This document shows positions 52,926 to 62,815 of a stretch of DNA of 64,000 bases, piece after piece (positions within the stretch are counted from its first letter, which is position 1; each line of letters starts with the position of its first letter). A model generated the notes under the pieces. That model was given only the letters and a program-made list of their open reading frames with translations, did not search any database and was not told the origin of the DNA. Source of the stretch: an uncultured Rhodobacter sp. (GTDB lineage Bacteria; Pseudomonadota; Alphaproteobacteria; Rhodobacterales; Rhodobacteraceae); contig CAMFII010000009.1 in assembly GCA_945952585.1 (NCBI GenBank), positions 62,001 to 126,000 of the forward strand. Direction: 5' to 3'. Made by a program: the position numbers and the translations under genes.

Positions 52926-53567
52926 ATGCGGCAAGGGATCGCTCGAAAGCTGTGGATCGGGACGCTGGTGCTTTGCGCCGGTGCAGCCGGCATGGTCGCT
53001 GTTGGCGCAGGGCAGGCTCAGGCCGACGGAATCAAGTTCGCCAAGGGTGGAACGAAAAGCCGCGCGGCGCTGTTTGCCCAGCAGTCGGAACTTCTGGATA
53101 CACGCCTCGCCTCGCAATACGACAACTCCATGCGCCTGAGCCCGGGCGTTGATACCGGCCGGGACATGGACCTGTCCTTCCTGCGCTACCGCGGCAATTA
53201 CAAAGGCGAGTATCTCGAGGTTGCGAAGGCCGCTGCGCGCAAGCATGGCGTGCCAGAGGACCTGTTCCTGCGCCTCGTCCAGCAGGAATCCGGCTGGAAC
53301 GTGCTGGCGGTCTCGACCAAGGGCGCAACCGGCCTGGCGCAGCTGATGCCGGGCACGGCCGACCTGATGGGCGTCGATATCAACGACCCCAAGCAGAACC
53401 TCGAAGGCGGCGCGAAATACCTGCGCAAGATGTATGACCGCTTCGGCAGCTGGAAGCTGGCGCTCGCGGCTTACAATGCCGGGCCGGAGGCGGTGGATTC
53501 GGCGAACGGCGTGCCGGAGTTCGAGGAAACCCAGGACTACGTCGCGGTCATCCTCGACCAGGGCTGA
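52926..53567 (+). CDS. lytic transglycosylase (SLT-type)
   Basis: About 213 residues. A signal peptide or anchor covers about 1-34 ([20 protein letters not shown]). The catalytic domain has the SLT signatures: the Glu in [33 protein letters not shown], and [13 protein letters not shown]. It cleaves peptidoglycan to 1,6-anhydro-muropeptides, whose recycling uses NagZ (16.0 kb). The internal ATG at 52926 was chosen because it starts at the signal peptide; an ATG at 52893 is possible. Confidence 0.9.
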   Translation: MRQGIARKLWIGTLVLCAGAAGMVAVGAGQAQADGIKFAKGGTKSRAALFAQQSELLDTRLASQYDNSMRLSPGVDTGRDMDLSFLRYRGNYKGEYLEVAKAAARKHGVPEDLFLRLVQQESGWNVLAVSTKGATGLAQLMPGTADLMGVDINDPKQNLEGGAKYLRKMYDRFGSWKLALAAYNAGPEAVDSANGVPEFEETQDYVAVILDQG

Positions 53568-53612
53568 ATTGGCCGGAATGGCCGGGGGATCAACGGCTAG
53601 GGGATCGCGGCG

Positions 53613-55703
53613 TCACTCCGCCGCGATCTTGATGACCGGTTCCATCTTGTTCAGGACATCATCCGCCAGGTGACACTTAATCTGGTGCCCCGGCGCCAGC
53701 GTCTTCAGCGGCGGCATCTCGCGCTCGCAGAGGCCCCCCGGCACCTGGGATTTCCACCGGCAGCGGGTCTGGAACGGGCAACCGGGCGGCGGGTTCATTG
53801 CCGAAGGGATGTCGCCTTCCAGGACGATCCGTTGCTTGGTCACATGGGTGTCGGCGATCGGAACGGCCGACAGCAGAGCCTCGGTGTAGGGGTGGTAGGG
53901 CGGGCTGAAGACCTGATCGGTCGAGCCCAGTTCCACCACATGACCGAGATACATCACCATCACGCGGTCCGAGAGATAGCGGACGATCGACAGGTCGTGG
54001 CTGATGAAGAGAAGCGTCGTCTTGTTCTTGCGCTGGATCTCCATCAGCAGGTCCGTCACCGCCGCCTGCACCGACACGTCGAGCGCCGAGACGGGTTCAT
54101 CCGCGACCACGATCTTGGCCCCGCCGGCGAAGGCCCGGGCGATGCCCACGCGCTGCTTCTGCCCGCCCGAGAGCTGACGCGGCATCCGGTCCGCGAAAGC
54201 GCGGGGAAGCTTCACGAGGTCGAGGAGTTCCAGCATCCGGTTGCGGCGCTCCTCGTCTGAATTCCCCTCGCCGAAGATCTCCAGCGCGCGGATGATCTGG
54301 CGGCCAACGGTCATCGACGGGTTCAGCGTGTCGAAGGGGTTCTGGAACACCATCTGCACCTTCGACACGGTATCGGAGGCGCGTTTCTGGATCGGCGTCG
54401 ACTGGACGTTTTCGTCGAAAAGCATGATCGACCCGGCCGTCGCGGTCTCGAGCCCCATCAGCACCTTGGCGAAGGTCGACTTGCCGCAGCCCGACTCGCC
54501 GACGATGGCCAGCGTCTCGCCCTCATGCGCCTCGAAGCTGAGCGTCTCGTTGGCCTTGACGACCTTCTTCGCGCCGCCGCCGAACAGGCCCGAGGACACC
54601 TCGTAGTATTTCCTCAGGTCGTCCATCTTGAGGACGACATCGCCGATCTTCGTCTTCTCGGTCTTTGCGGCCACCTGCGGGGGAGCGGCCCAGTCGATCT
54701 CCTGCCAGCGCAGGCAGCGGGTGGCGTGGCGGTCGCTGCCGGGAACATCCTCCATCGGGATGTCCTGGGCATCGCAGCGCCCCTTGACGAAGTAGGAGCA
54801 GCGCGGCCCGAAGTTGCAACCCGGCGGGCGTTCATGGGGCAGGGGGAAGTTCCCCGGAATGGCCACCAGCGGCCGCGAATTCTTGTCGGCGCCGGGCAGC
54901 GGGATCGAGCGGAACAGCGCCTGGGTATAGGGATGCTGCATCTTGTCGAAGACCTGCTCGATCGAGCCCGTCTCGACCGCCTCGCCGGAATACATGACGC
55001 AGAGCCGGTCGCAGACCTCGAGCACGAGCCCGAGGTTGTGGCTGATGAACAGCATCGAGGTGCCGTATTTGTGGCCCAGGTCCTTGACCAGATCGACGAT
55101 CCCGGCCTCGACCGTCACGTCGAGCGCGGTCGTGGGCTCGTCAAGAATCAGGAGCGCCGGCTTCGACATCAGCGCCATGGCGATGACGATGCGCTGCTGC
55201 TGGCCGCCCGACAGCTGGTGCGGATAGGAGCGCAGGATCCGGTCCGGGTCGGGCAGGCGCACGTCGGCGACGATCTGACGGGCAAGTTTCCACGCCTCTT
55301 CCTTCGCCATGCCTTCGTGGATCATCGGCACTTCGGCCAGCTGCGCGCCGATCTTCATCGCCGGGTTCAGGCTGGCCATCGGTTCCTGATAGATCATCGC
55401 GATTTCCGAGCCGCGGATATGGCGCAGCTCTTCGTCCGACATCGTCGTCAGGTCGCGGCCCTTGAACTTGATCGAGCCGCCGACGATCCGGCCATTCTTG
55501 CCGAGATCGCGCATGACGGCCAAGGCCACGGTCGACTTGCCGCAGCCGGATTCACCGACAAGCCCCATGGCCTCGCCCGGCATCACCGTGCAGGAAAAAT
55601 CCATCACCGCCGGGATTTCCCGAAGGCGGGTGAAGAAGCTGATCGACAGGTTCTCGATCTCGAGAATCGGCTTGGTCGGATCCCAATCGGTTTTCGCGGT
55701 CAT
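53613..55703 (-). CDS. peptide ABC transporter, fused dual ATPase (DppD-DppF)
   Basis: A 696-residue protein with two complete ABC ATPase domains. Walker A is GESGCGKS in both; the signature motifs are LSGGQQQRIVIAMAL and LSGGQKQRVGIARAF. After each domain comes the oligopeptide-family C-terminal zinc/iron-like cysteine region (PPGCNFGPRCSYF...C and PPGCPFQTRCRWKS...C). The two ATPases, usually separate DppD and DppF, are fused here. It is the last gene of the operon SBP-permease-permease-ATPase; a repeat element lies between the permease and this gene. Confidence 0.94.
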   Translation of the reverse strand: MTAKTDWDPTKPILEIENLSISFFTRLREIPAVMDFSCTVMPGEAMGLVGESGCGKSTVALAVMRDLGKNGRIVGGSIKFKGRDLTTMSDEELRHIRGSEIAMIYQEPMASLNPAMKIGAQLAEVPMIHEGMAKEEAWKLARQIVADVRLPDPDRILRSYPHQLSGGQQQRIVIAMALMSKPALLILDEPTTALDVTVEAGIVDLVKDLGHKYGTSMLFISHNLGLVLEVCDRLCVMYSGEAVETGSIEQVFDKMQHPYTQALFRSIPLPGADKNSRPLVAIPGNFPLPHERPPGCNFGPRCSYFVKGRCDAQDIPMEDVPGSDRHATRCLRWQEIDWAAPPQVAAKTEKTKIGDVVLKMDDLRKYYEVSSGLFGGGAKKVVKANETLSFEAHEGETLAIVGESGCGKSTFAKVLMGLETATAGSIMLFDENVQSTPIQKRASDTVSKVQMVFQNPFDTLNPSMTVGRQIIRALEIFGEGNSDEERRNRMLELLDLVKLPRAFADRMPRQLSGGQKQRVGIARAFAGGAKIVVADEPVSALDVSVQAAVTDLLMEIQRKNKTTLLFISHDLSIVRYLSDRVMVMYLGHVVELGSTDQVFSPPYHPYTEALLSAVPIADTHVTKQRIVLEGDIPSAMNPPPGCPFQTRCRWKSQVPGGLCEREMPPLKTLAPGHQIKCHLADDVLNKMEPVIKIAAE

Positions 55704-55730
55704 GGCGGGCCTCTCTTGGCTGGCGCGGGA

Positions 55731-55769
55731 CCGGGGGTTTCACACCCCCGGACCCCCGTGGGATATTTG
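55731..55769 (-). repeat. intergenic palindromic repeat, copy 2
   Basis: On the minus strand it reads CAAATATCCCACGGGGGT followed by CCGGGGG-TGTGAAA-CCCCCGG. It matches copy 1 (46329-46366) except at the stem base, where G-C has become C-G, keeping the pairing. It lies between the second permease gene and the ATPase gene of the peptide transporter operon. Confidence 0.75.
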
Positions 55770-55799
55770 AGAGCAGAAAATGGGGCTTGCGGGTCCCAT

Positions 55800-56981
55800 T
55801 CAGTCCTTCAGGCTTTCTTCGCGCAGACCGTCGGCCAGAAGGTTGAGGCCAAGGACAAGGCTCATCAGCGCGAGTGCCGGAACGACGGCGGGATGCGGGA
55901 AGGCGGCAAGCAGCTTGCGCCCCGCATTGATGGTCGACCCCCAGTCCGGGCTTTCCGAGGACAGGCCGAGGCCGAAGAAGCCGAGCGTCCCGAGCAGGAT
56001 GGTCGTGTAGCCGATCCTGAGGCAGAAATCGACGATCAGCGGGCCGCGGGCGTTGGGCAGGATTTCCCAGAGCATGATGTACCACGGGCCTTCGCCCCGG
56101 GTCTGGCTGGCCGCCACGTAATCGCGCGTCTTTATGTCGAGCACGAGCCCCCGGATGATCCGGAAGACCGTCGGCGCGTTCACGAAGACGACCGAGACGA
56201 AGACGATCAGGATATTCGACGGGACCGAGATGAAGTCGATCGACGCGGGCAGCGGGGCGAACTTCGTCTGCGGCTCGGACAGCAGGGCCAGGTAGATCCA
56301 GCCGCCGAAGATCACGATCCCCGCGATCAGCATGTTGCGCAGTTGCGGCTTCACGTAGAGCCGCGAGTTGACCAGCACGATCAGGAAGATCAGCGGGAAC
56401 AGGAACAAGACCATGCCCATGTATTGCGGCAGGCCCGACTGCGCGATTTCCGGGGTCACGAGCAGGTAGAAGAGCAGGATGACCGGAAAGGCGAGGATGA
56501 GGTTCGCCAGAAAGCTGAGGAACGTATCCAGCCGTCCGCCATAGTAGCCCGCCGGCAGGCCGAGCGTCACGCCCACCATGAAGGCGAAGGCGGTGGCGAG
56601 CGGCGCGATCTGGATGACGATGGTCGAGCCGGCAACCATGCGGCTGAACACGTCGCGGGCCAGGTTGTCGCCGCCGAGGAGGTAGAACGTGCCCTCCACG
56701 CCCTTGACCGGCATGCCGGGCAGGGCGTTCTTCATGCCGGAGACCTGCGTCAGGGGATCATGGGTCATGATCATCGGCGCAAAGATGGCAGTGAACACCC
56801 AGAACATAACCATGCCGAAGCCGATCATGCCGATCGGGCTGTCGAAGAGCTTGCCATACAGACCGAGCCGCCGCTTGAAGGTGATCGACACGGCGAAAAG
56901 GACGACCAGCGCGATCCAGACCGGCAGGAATTGCCCTGCCATCCGCGCGAGGATCTGGCCCCAGGTAAGTGCGTCTGCCAT
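55800..56981 (-). CDS. peptide ABC transporter permease (DppC type)
   Basis: A 393-residue inner-membrane permease. The N-terminal extension carries a first helix, a periplasmic region follows, and the core has the EAA-like loop DYVAASQTRGEGPWYIMLWE. It is longer than E. coli DppC (300 residues) because of inserted hydrophobic segments in the middle (LILAFPVILLFYLLVTPEIA and the region with FLFPLIFLIVLVNS). It is paired with the DppB-type permease 11 bases upstream on the same strand. Confidence 0.92.
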   Translation of the reverse strand: MADALTWGQILARMAGQFLPVWIALVVLFAVSITFKRRLGLYGKLFDSPIGMIGFGMVMFWVFTAIFAPMIMTHDPLTQVSGMKNALPGMPVKGVEGTFYLLGGDNLARDVFSRMVAGSTIVIQIAPLATAFAFMVGVTLGLPAGYYGGRLDTFLSFLANLILAFPVILLFYLLVTPEIAQSGLPQYMGMVLFLFPLIFLIVLVNSRLYVKPQLRNMLIAGIVIFGGWIYLALLSEPQTKFAPLPASIDFISVPSNILIVFVSVVFVNAPTVFRIIRGLVLDIKTRDYVAASQTRGEGPWYIMLWEILPNARGPLIVDFCLRIGYTTILLGTLGFFGLGLSSESPDWGSTINAGRKLLAAFPHPAVVPALALMSLVLGLNLLADGLREESLKD

Positions 56982-56992
56982 CGGTTTCCTCC

Positions 56993-58075
56993 TCAGGACA
57001 CGCGGATGCGGGGGTTGAGGAAGACATAGCCGATGTCCGAGATCAGCTGCGTCACGAGCACGACGAAGACCGCCACCACCGAGCAGGCGAGCAGAAGTTC
57101 GATGTCGTTGTTGCCGGCGGCCTGCACCAGCGTCCAGCCGAAGCCCTTGTAGTTGAACAGGGTCTCGGTGATGACCACGCCGTTCAGGAGCCAGGGGAAC
57201 TGGAGCATGATGACAGTGAAGGGCGCAATCAGCGCATTGCGAAGCGCGTGTTTCAGCACCACGTCGCGGAAGGCCACGCCCTTGAGCCGCGCGGTGCGGA
57301 TATACTGGGCCGTCATCACCTCGGTCATCGAGGCGCGGGTCATCCGCGCGATGTAGCCGGTGCCGTAAAGCGCGATGGTTGCAACCGGCAGGGCGAAGTT
57401 CCAGAAGGTGATCCCCTCCATCGCCGACGTTGCCGTGCCGGGGAACAACGTCTTGCCGCCGATCCAGCCGTGTTCGGCAAGCCAGGGCGATATGCCGGTG
57501 GTGGCCGAAGCGAAAAGTGCGATCAGCACGACGCCCGACACATATTCGGGCGTGGCCGTCGAGGTGATCGAGAAGATCGACAGCGCCCGGTCAAGCCGCG
57601 AGCCCTCGCGCATGCCCGACAGGACCCCGATCAGGAGCGCGGTCGGCACCATCACCGCCATGACCCAGAACATGAGCCAGCCGGTCGCGGCCAACCGTTC
57701 GGAGATGATGACCGACACGGGCTGCTTGAACACGGTCGAAAAGCCCCAGTCGCCCTGAAGAATGCCGCAACGCGACGGGGCGACTGCCGGATCGGTGCCA
57801 CGGGGGATGCAGCGCCCGGTGGTCACGCCTTCCTCGGTGCGGGTCCAGCCCGGAACAACGCCCAGCCATTCGCCATAGCGTTGCAGGACCGGCGTGGCAT
57901 AGCCGTTGCGTTCGATCCATTTGGTGACGTCTTCGTCCGACATCCGGGCAGAGGCCTCGGACTTAGCGAGCTTCTCCAGGTTGGCGGGAAGGTTGGTCAG
58001 GTAGAAGACGATGAAGGTCAGGCATACAGCCGTCAGGACCATCGTCAGAACGCGACGGATCACGAAAAGCAGCAT
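56993..58075 (-). CDS. peptide ABC transporter permease (DppB type)
   Basis: A 360-residue permease. The opening MLLFVIRRVLTMVLTAVCLT and the loop MTEVMTAQYIRTARLKGVAF (EAA motif) are typical of DppB/OppB. A periplasmic insertion with cysteines (TTGRCIPRGTDPAVAPSRCG) is present between helices 1 and 2, longer than in E. coli. It lies 113 bases after the binding-protein gene; two hairpins in that gap probably reduce permease expression relative to the binding protein. Confidence 0.93.
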   Translation of the reverse strand: MLLFVIRRVLTMVLTAVCLTFIVFYLTNLPANLEKLAKSEASARMSDEDVTKWIERNGYATPVLQRYGEWLGVVPGWTRTEEGVTTGRCIPRGTDPAVAPSRCGILQGDWGFSTVFKQPVSVIISERLAATGWLMFWVMAVMVPTALLIGVLSGMREGSRLDRALSIFSITSTATPEYVSGVVLIALFASATTGISPWLAEHGWIGGKTLFPGTATSAMEGITFWNFALPVATIALYGTGYIARMTRASMTEVMTAQYIRTARLKGVAFRDVVLKHALRNALIAPFTVIMLQFPWLLNGVVITETLFNYKGFGWTLVQAAGNNDIELLLACSVVAVFVVLVTQLISDIGYVFLNPRIRVS

Positions 58076-58097
58076 CTGGGCGCTCCTGGGCCACGAC

Positions 58098-58169
58098 CCC
58101 CGCTTAGGCGGGGCCGGACCTTGGTCAGACGTCGGATGAGAATGGCGGCGGGGCGCGACCCCCGCCGCC
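58098..58169 (-). terminator. intra-operon hairpins between binding-protein and permease genes
   Basis: GGCGGCGGGG (58144-58153) pairs with CCCCGCCGCC (58160-58169), a perfect 10-bp stem; a second, smaller CCCCGC/GCGGGG stem lies near 58100-58117. They follow the binding-protein stop on the minus strand without a T run. Such hairpins commonly protect the binding-protein mRNA and lower downstream expression. Confidence 0.5.
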
Positions 58170-58188
58170 TGCGCAGGTCAGACGCGGA

Positions 58189-59838
58189 TCAGGCGCTCAC
58201 CGACCACTTGTAGTGGTGATGCTCGAAGGTCGGATGCATGTCGATCCCGTGGACGTTTTCCTTGTGGTGCCGGTAAAGCGAACGCCAGTACGGCTGGATC
58301 AGAACGCCCTCTTCCTGCATGATCGTTTCGAGCGTCTTCATCACTTCGCGACGCTTGTCGGCATCGGCGATCGACATGGCCTTGGCCAGGTTCTCGTCGA
58401 ACTCCTTGTTGGAGAAGGCCGATTCGTTCCAAGCCTCGCCCGAGCGATAGGCCAGCGCCAGGATCTGCACGCCGAGCGGACGCATGTTCCATTCGGTTGC
58501 CGAGAACGGGTACTTCGTCCAGTCGTTCCAGAAGGTCGAGCCCGGCAGGATCGTCCGCTTGATCTTGATGCCGGCATCGCGGACCTGCGCAGCGACCGCG
58601 TCACAGGTGCCGGTTTGCCAGCCATCGTCGATCGAGATCAGTTCGAACTCGTGATCGGCCATCCCGGCTTCGGCGATCATCGCCTTGCCCGCCGCCGGAT
58701 CAACCTTCTGTGGCGGCAGTTCATAGTATTCCGGGTGGATCGGGGCGACATGGTGGTTCTCGGCCTTCATGCCGCGCCCGGCATAGCCAAGCTCCAGCAC
58801 GACGGCGTTATCGACGCACATCTGGATGCCGCGGCGCACCCGCTTGTCCTTGTACTCTTCGGCAAGCTGGTTGAAACGCACGGCGATGGTCGCAGCGGTC
58901 ACGACCTCGGACAGGGTCCAGCCGATTCCGTCGAACAGGTCGACATAGTCGCCGACCGTCTGGTAGGTCGCGTCGATCTCGTCAGAGCCGGCAGCGGCAA
59001 GGATCGCGGCCGGGTCGGTGCCCAGGTCGTAATACTCGATCCGGTCGAGATACGGGCCGCCATAGACTTCGGTGCCCCACCAGGGCTTGTCGGACTTGAC
59101 GAGGAACTGCTTGACGCCGACCTCGTTGACCTCGGGCATGTAGGGGCCGGTTCCGACCGGGTTCTTCGACGGGTCGCCGCCGTCGTAGGATTTATGGACC
59201 ACGGCCGCCGGATAGTCGGCCATGCCGGCGATGATGGTGATGTCCGGGCCAAGCAGCTTCAGCTTGATGGTGTGGTCATCGACCTTCTCGACCGCGTCGG
59301 GGCGCATCTTCTTGCTGGTCGCATCGACCAGAGCCGACATACGGCCCGCCATCGAGTTGCCTTCGACGTTGCCGTCGCACCAGCGTTCGATGTTGAAGAC
59401 CACGTCATCGGCGGTGAAGTCGTCGCCGTTCGACCACTTCACGCCCTTGCGGACGTTCAGCGTGTATTCGGTGGCGTCATCGTTCGTGGTCCAGCTTTCC
59501 AGCAGCATCGGACGGAAGCTGCCGTCGGCCTCGTACTCGACCAGGTATTCCAGCCAGCCGCGGGTGAAGTTGGCGATCTGCGACCAGTCGGCCAGACGCG
59601 GGTCCTTCAGGCCCTTGGTTTCCATGTCCATGCGCAGCGTGCCGCCGGCGGTCGGAGTGTCCTGTGCGCGGGCAGGCGCCTCGAGGCCGATCAGCCCGTA
59701 GGCGGCGACGGCCGAAACACCAAGCGCGGTCGTGCGGGTCAGGAACTCGCGACGCGACAGCTTCCCGGCCGCAACTTCGTCCGCATACATCCGGGCAGCT
59801 GGATGCATCTGCGCGGCGTTAGATTTCGTGTCAGTCAT
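58189..59838 (-). CDS. peptide ABC transporter substrate-binding protein
   Basis: A 549-residue SBP of the DppA/OppA family. The N-terminus contains a twin-arginine-like signal ([20 protein letters not shown] with RREFL), so export through Tat is likely, ending near APARAQD. The mature part has the SBP_bac_5 features: [19 protein letters not shown] and [18 protein letters not shown]. It captures peptides or similar solutes in the periplasm. It is the first gene of the operon; an AraC-type regulator lies upstream on the same strand. Confidence 0.93.
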   Translation of the reverse strand: MTDTKSNAAQMHPAARMYADEVAAGKLSRREFLTRTTALGVSAVAAYGLIGLEAPARAQDTPTAGGTLRMDMETKGLKDPRLADWSQIANFTRGWLEYLVEYEADGSFRPMLLESWTTNDDATEYTLNVRKGVKWSNGDDFTADDVVFNIERWCDGNVEGNSMAGRMSALVDATSKKMRPDAVEKVDDHTIKLKLLGPDITIIAGMADYPAAVVHKSYDGGDPSKNPVGTGPYMPEVNEVGVKQFLVKSDKPWWGTEVYGGPYLDRIEYYDLGTDPAAILAAAGSDEIDATYQTVGDYVDLFDGIGWTLSEVVTAATIAVRFNQLAEEYKDKRVRRGIQMCVDNAVVLELGYAGRGMKAENHHVAPIHPEYYELPPQKVDPAAGKAMIAEAGMADHEFELISIDDGWQTGTCDAVAAQVRDAGIKIKRTILPGSTFWNDWTKYPFSATEWNMRPLGVQILALAYRSGEAWNESAFSNKEFDENLAKAMSIADADKRREVMKTLETIMQEEGVLIQPYWRSLYRHHKENVHGIDMHPTFEHHHYKWSVSA

Positions 59839-60083
59839 TTATATCTCCCTGTGCTTTCCGGTCTGTTTGGGCGGCTTATGGGCACCGCATTTTGGGGCCA
59901 GACCAGACCCGATGGCTGGCTCTATTCCGCACAGAAACCGCCCTTGCGTCAACGGCGCGATTCGCCTCATCGATGTTCATTTGCGACATCTTTGCGTCGG
60001 ATAGACTCGATCCCTCGAAATGACCCACCGGCTACGACACCGCGGCGCGGTCGCAGACAGGTCGTGTCGGGAAAGGTCGAGGG

Positions 60084-60881
60084 TTATGGGGTGCGACGGA
60101 AGGCCGACGGGGTCTTGCCAGTGTGGTGCTGGAAAGCGCGGGTGAAGTAGGCGGGCGAGGTGAAACCCAGGCTTTCCGCGATCTTGCCGACAGGGATTGT
60201 CGTCTCGGACAGCAGCTTGCGCGCCTCGAACAGAACGCGGTCATGCAGCAGCGCCGAGGCTGGCCGACCCGAGGCCTGCTTGCAGCAGCGCGTCAGATGC
60301 GTGGGCGTCACGCCCAGCTGCTCGGCATAATGCGCGACGCCATGGCCGCTGCGGAAGTCCCGTTCGAGCAGCGAGGTGTACTTCGTAACGAGCTTGCGCG
60401 CGGCATCCGGGCGCTGCGCCTCGGCCGCCTGGCGCGCCGCCTGGCGCTCTATCCAGACCCCGAGCAGCCCGAGGTAATGGCGCGCAGCCCGGTCATGGGC
60501 CGGCGTAGTCGCCTCCAGCTCGCGCTGGATCGAATCGAGAATCAGGTTGATCTCGACCTGGGGCTGGTTCTCGCGGATGCGCAGGTGCAGGGGCTGATCG
60601 GGCAGCGGCACGTTGCAATCGCGACCAAAAAACACCGCAGTACCAAAGACCTGCGGCCCCACCTCGAACCCGTGCATCACGCCGGGCGGAATGAAGATCG
60701 CGTTGTGGGGCGTGTAGCCGCGCGTAACCCCCGCGACCGTGATCCGCCCCTGGCCCTTGGTGAACCATAGAAGCAGCGGCTCGGAGATCGACCGCATCGC
60801 CTCGACGCGCCAGCGCCCGCCAGCCGCCAGCCGGGGAATGGCCGCGAGACGCAATTGCGAGAAGGCGGAGAGGTCTTTCAT
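60084..60881 (-). CDS. AraC-family transcriptional regulator
   Basis: About 265 residues. A cupin-like N-terminal domain (GVTRGYTPHNAIFIPPGVMH) is followed by the AraC two-helix-turn-helix: first HTH HGVAHYAEQLGVTPTHLTRC, second TTIPVGKIAESLGFTSPAYF and TRAFQHHTGKTPSAFRR. The start MKDLSAFSQLRL was chosen; an upstream ATG adds 20 residues. The 245-base gap to the peptide-transporter operon (same strand, downstream) suggests, but does not prove, that it regulates that operon. Confidence 0.9.
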   Translation of the reverse strand: MKDLSAFSQLRLAAIPRLAAGGRWRVEAMRSISEPLLLWFTKGQGRITVAGVTRGYTPHNAIFIPPGVMHGFEVGPQVFGTAVFFGRDCNVPLPDQPLHLRIRENQPQVEINLILDSIQRELEATTPAHDRAARHYLGLLGVWIERQAARQAAEAQRPDAARKLVTKYTSLLERDFRSGHGVAHYAEQLGVTPTHLTRCCKQASGRPASALLHDRVLFEARKLLSETTIPVGKIAESLGFTSPAYFTRAFQHHTGKTPSAFRRTP

Positions 60882-60997
60882 GCGATGCGCTTGTCCGGTT
60901 GCGATCGGGTGCACTGTAGCGGCAGCGTTGCGCCGCACCATAGCCTAAAGCGAGAACAATGACGGTTGTGGCATCGCTGCAAGCTGTCAGCCCATTT

Positions 60998-61903
60998 TCA
61001 GGGCATAGTCAGTTCCTGCCACGCCCCCATGCGGCTGCGGAACCAGGTGCGCTGGCGTTTGGCGTATTGCCGACTGGCGAGTTTGCCGGCGGCAATCGCC
61101 TCATCCAGCGTCATCTCGCCGCGCAGATGGGCGACCAGTTCCGGCGCACCGATGGCACGGGCCGAGGGGCGTATCGGATCGAAGCCGGGTTCCTCCGCCC
61201 GAACCTCCTCCAGCGCCCCCGCCGCGATCATCTGGTCGAATCGCCGGTCGATCCGCGCGTTCAGCCAGCCTGTCTCGGGGCGTAGGACCAGAGCCGCCGC
61301 CTCGGACAACGGCAGAAGCGGCCGGCCCGTCCCTGCCTGCCAGTCGACCAATCCTCGCCCGGTGCTGCGCAGCACTTCCCAGGCGCGCTGGACGCGGGCC
61401 GGGTTGCGCAGGTCGATGCGGGCGGCCGTCACCGGATCGAGCTCCCCCGCCATCGCCGCGACTCCGCGTTCTGCCAGCCGTGCATCGGCCTCGAGCCGGA
61501 TTTCTGCCGGGATCGGCGGAATCTCGGCCAGTCCTACGGTCAGCGCCGTAAAGTAGAGACCGGTTCCGCCAACGATGACCGGGCGACGCCCTTCGTCGAT
61601 CACCGCCGCCACCTCGCGGAGCCAGTGACCGACGGAGTAGGGCTGGTCGCGTCCGACATGGCCGTAAAGGCGATGGGGCAGGGCCGTCTCCTCGGCCTCG
61701 GAGGGGCGGGCGGTCAGGATGCGCCAACAGCCATAGACCTGCAGCGCATCGGCATTCACGACAACGCCGCCCCGCCGTTCGACAATCCGGGCGGCCAGCG
61801 CCGATTTGCCGCTTGCCGTCGGGCCGGCGATCAGCACCGGGCGGTCGTCAGGAAGTGCGTCAAGCATCGCGGAAAGGTCGAAGGCAGGCTCGGTCTCGGC
61901 CAT
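60998..61903 (-). CDS. miaA: tRNA dimethylallyltransferase
   Basis: About 301 residues. The P-loop is [17 protein letters not shown], and VNADALQVY carries the catalytic Asp region; [13 protein letters not shown] and [13 protein letters not shown] are further family signatures. MiaA adds an isopentenyl group from DMAPP to A37 of tRNAs reading UNN codons; idi in this window makes the DMAPP. The start MAETEPAF was chosen over an earlier ATG that would overlap the pyrH upstream region; a later ATG (MLDALPDD) is also possible. It is divergent from pyrH. Confidence 0.95.
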   Translation of the reverse strand: MAETEPAFDLSAMLDALPDDRPVLIAGPTASGKSALAARIVERRGGVVVNADALQVYGCWRILTARPSEAEETALPHRLYGHVGRDQPYSVGHWLREVAAVIDEGRRPVIVGGTGLYFTALTVGLAEIPPIPAEIRLEADARLAERGVAAMAGELDPVTAARIDLRNPARVQRAWEVLRSTGRGLVDWQAGTGRPLLPLSEAAALVLRPETGWLNARIDRRFDQMIAAGALEEVRAEEPGFDPIRPSARAIGAPELVAHLRGEMTLDEAIAAGKLASRQYAKRQRTWFRSRMGAWQELTMP

Positions 61904-62007
61904 CGGTCCTGTCTTCTCCGCTTCCCCGGTTGAACCTCGCGGCGTTTTCCGACATTTTGCCCGCCAGTCAAAGATCAAAACCAAATCAAGATAAGCTGGG
62001 GGCAGGA

Positions 62008-62742
62008 ATGGATGGCGCGTCGGAAAAGGGCAAGGTTCTCTACAAGCGCGTCCTTCTGAAGATCTCCGGCGAGGCCCTCATGGGCGATCAGGGCTACGGC
62101 CTGCACCCGCCGACCGTCAACCGCATCGCGCAGGAAGTGAAATCGGTCCACGATCTCGGCGTCGAGATCTGCATGGTGATCGGCGGCGGCAACATCTTCC
62201 GCGGGCTTCAGGGCTCGGCGCAGGGGATGGAACGGACGACGGCCGATTACATGGGGATGCTCGCCACGGTGATGAACGCGCTGGCCATGCAGGCCGCGCT
62301 CGAGGCGCTCGGCGTCTTCACCCGCGTCATCAGCGCCATCCCGATGGACCAGGTCTGCGAGCCCTACATCCGCCGCCGCGCCGTGCGCCACCTGGAAAAG
62401 AAGCGGGTCTGCATCTTTGCCGCAGGCACAGGCAACCCCTATTTCACGACCGACACCGCGGCGACTTTGCGTGCCAATGAAATGGCTTGCGAGGCGATCT
62501 TCAAGGGAACCAAAGTGGACGGGGTCTATGACAAGGACCCCAAGAAGCACGCCGACGCCAAGCGTTATGAAACCGTGACCTATGACGAGGTGCTGCAAAA
62601 GCATCTCGGCGTGATGGATGCCTCGGCCATCGCACTCGCCCGCGACAACGACCTGCCGATCATCGTATTCTCGCTGGACGAACCTGGCGGCTTCCGCGGA
62701 ATTCTCGCGGGCCAGGGCACCTATACGCGGGTGCACGGCTGA
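62008..62742 (+). CDS. pyrH: UMP kinase
   Basis: A 244-residue hexameric amino-acid-kinase-fold UMP kinase. Signatures are [39 protein letters not shown] and [20 protein letters not shown], with [15 protein letters not shown] and [20 protein letters not shown] at the end. The start [10 protein letters not shown] was chosen with GCAGGA just upstream. The last codons and the gap after it form an unusual 24-bp tandem repeat. It is followed by frr and uppS, the conserved order; tsf and rpsB are probably elsewhere, since the miaA gene lies upstream. Confidence 0.97.
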   Translation: MDGASEKGKVLYKRVLLKISGEALMGDQGYGLHPPTVNRIAQEVKSVHDLGVEICMVIGGGNIFRGLQGSAQGMERTTADYMGMLATVMNALAMQAALEALGVFTRVISAIPMDQVCEPYIRRRAVRHLEKKRVCIFAAGTGNPYFTTDTAATLRANEMACEAIFKGTKVDGVYDKDPKKHADAKRYETVTYDEVLQKHLGVMDASAIALARDNDLPIIVFSLDEPGGFRGILAGQGTYTRVHG

Positions 62743-62792
62743 CGCTATACGCGGTGTTAGTGCCTGCGCTATAGAGCGGTGACGGGCGCTGC
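62721..62792 (+). repeat. three degenerate 24-bp tandem repeats at the pyrH-frr junction
   Basis: CTATACGCGGGTG begins at 62721, CTATACGCGGTG at 62745 and CTATAGAGCGGTG at 62769, exactly 24 bp apart. The first copy is inside the last codons of pyrH; the others are in the 73-base gap before frr. The array may be a decayed local duplication; the third copy resembles a -10 box and may add a promoter for frr. Confidence 0.6.
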
Positions 62793-62815
62793 CGACAAAG
62801 ACAAAGGGAAGACCC

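Noticed and set aside
54525-57029. Long plus-strand open frame (about 830 codons) opposite the peptide-transporter genes
   Set aside because: It is antisense to the fused ATPase and permease, whose motifs are complete; the plus-strand peptide is low-complexity Asp/Arg/His sequence.
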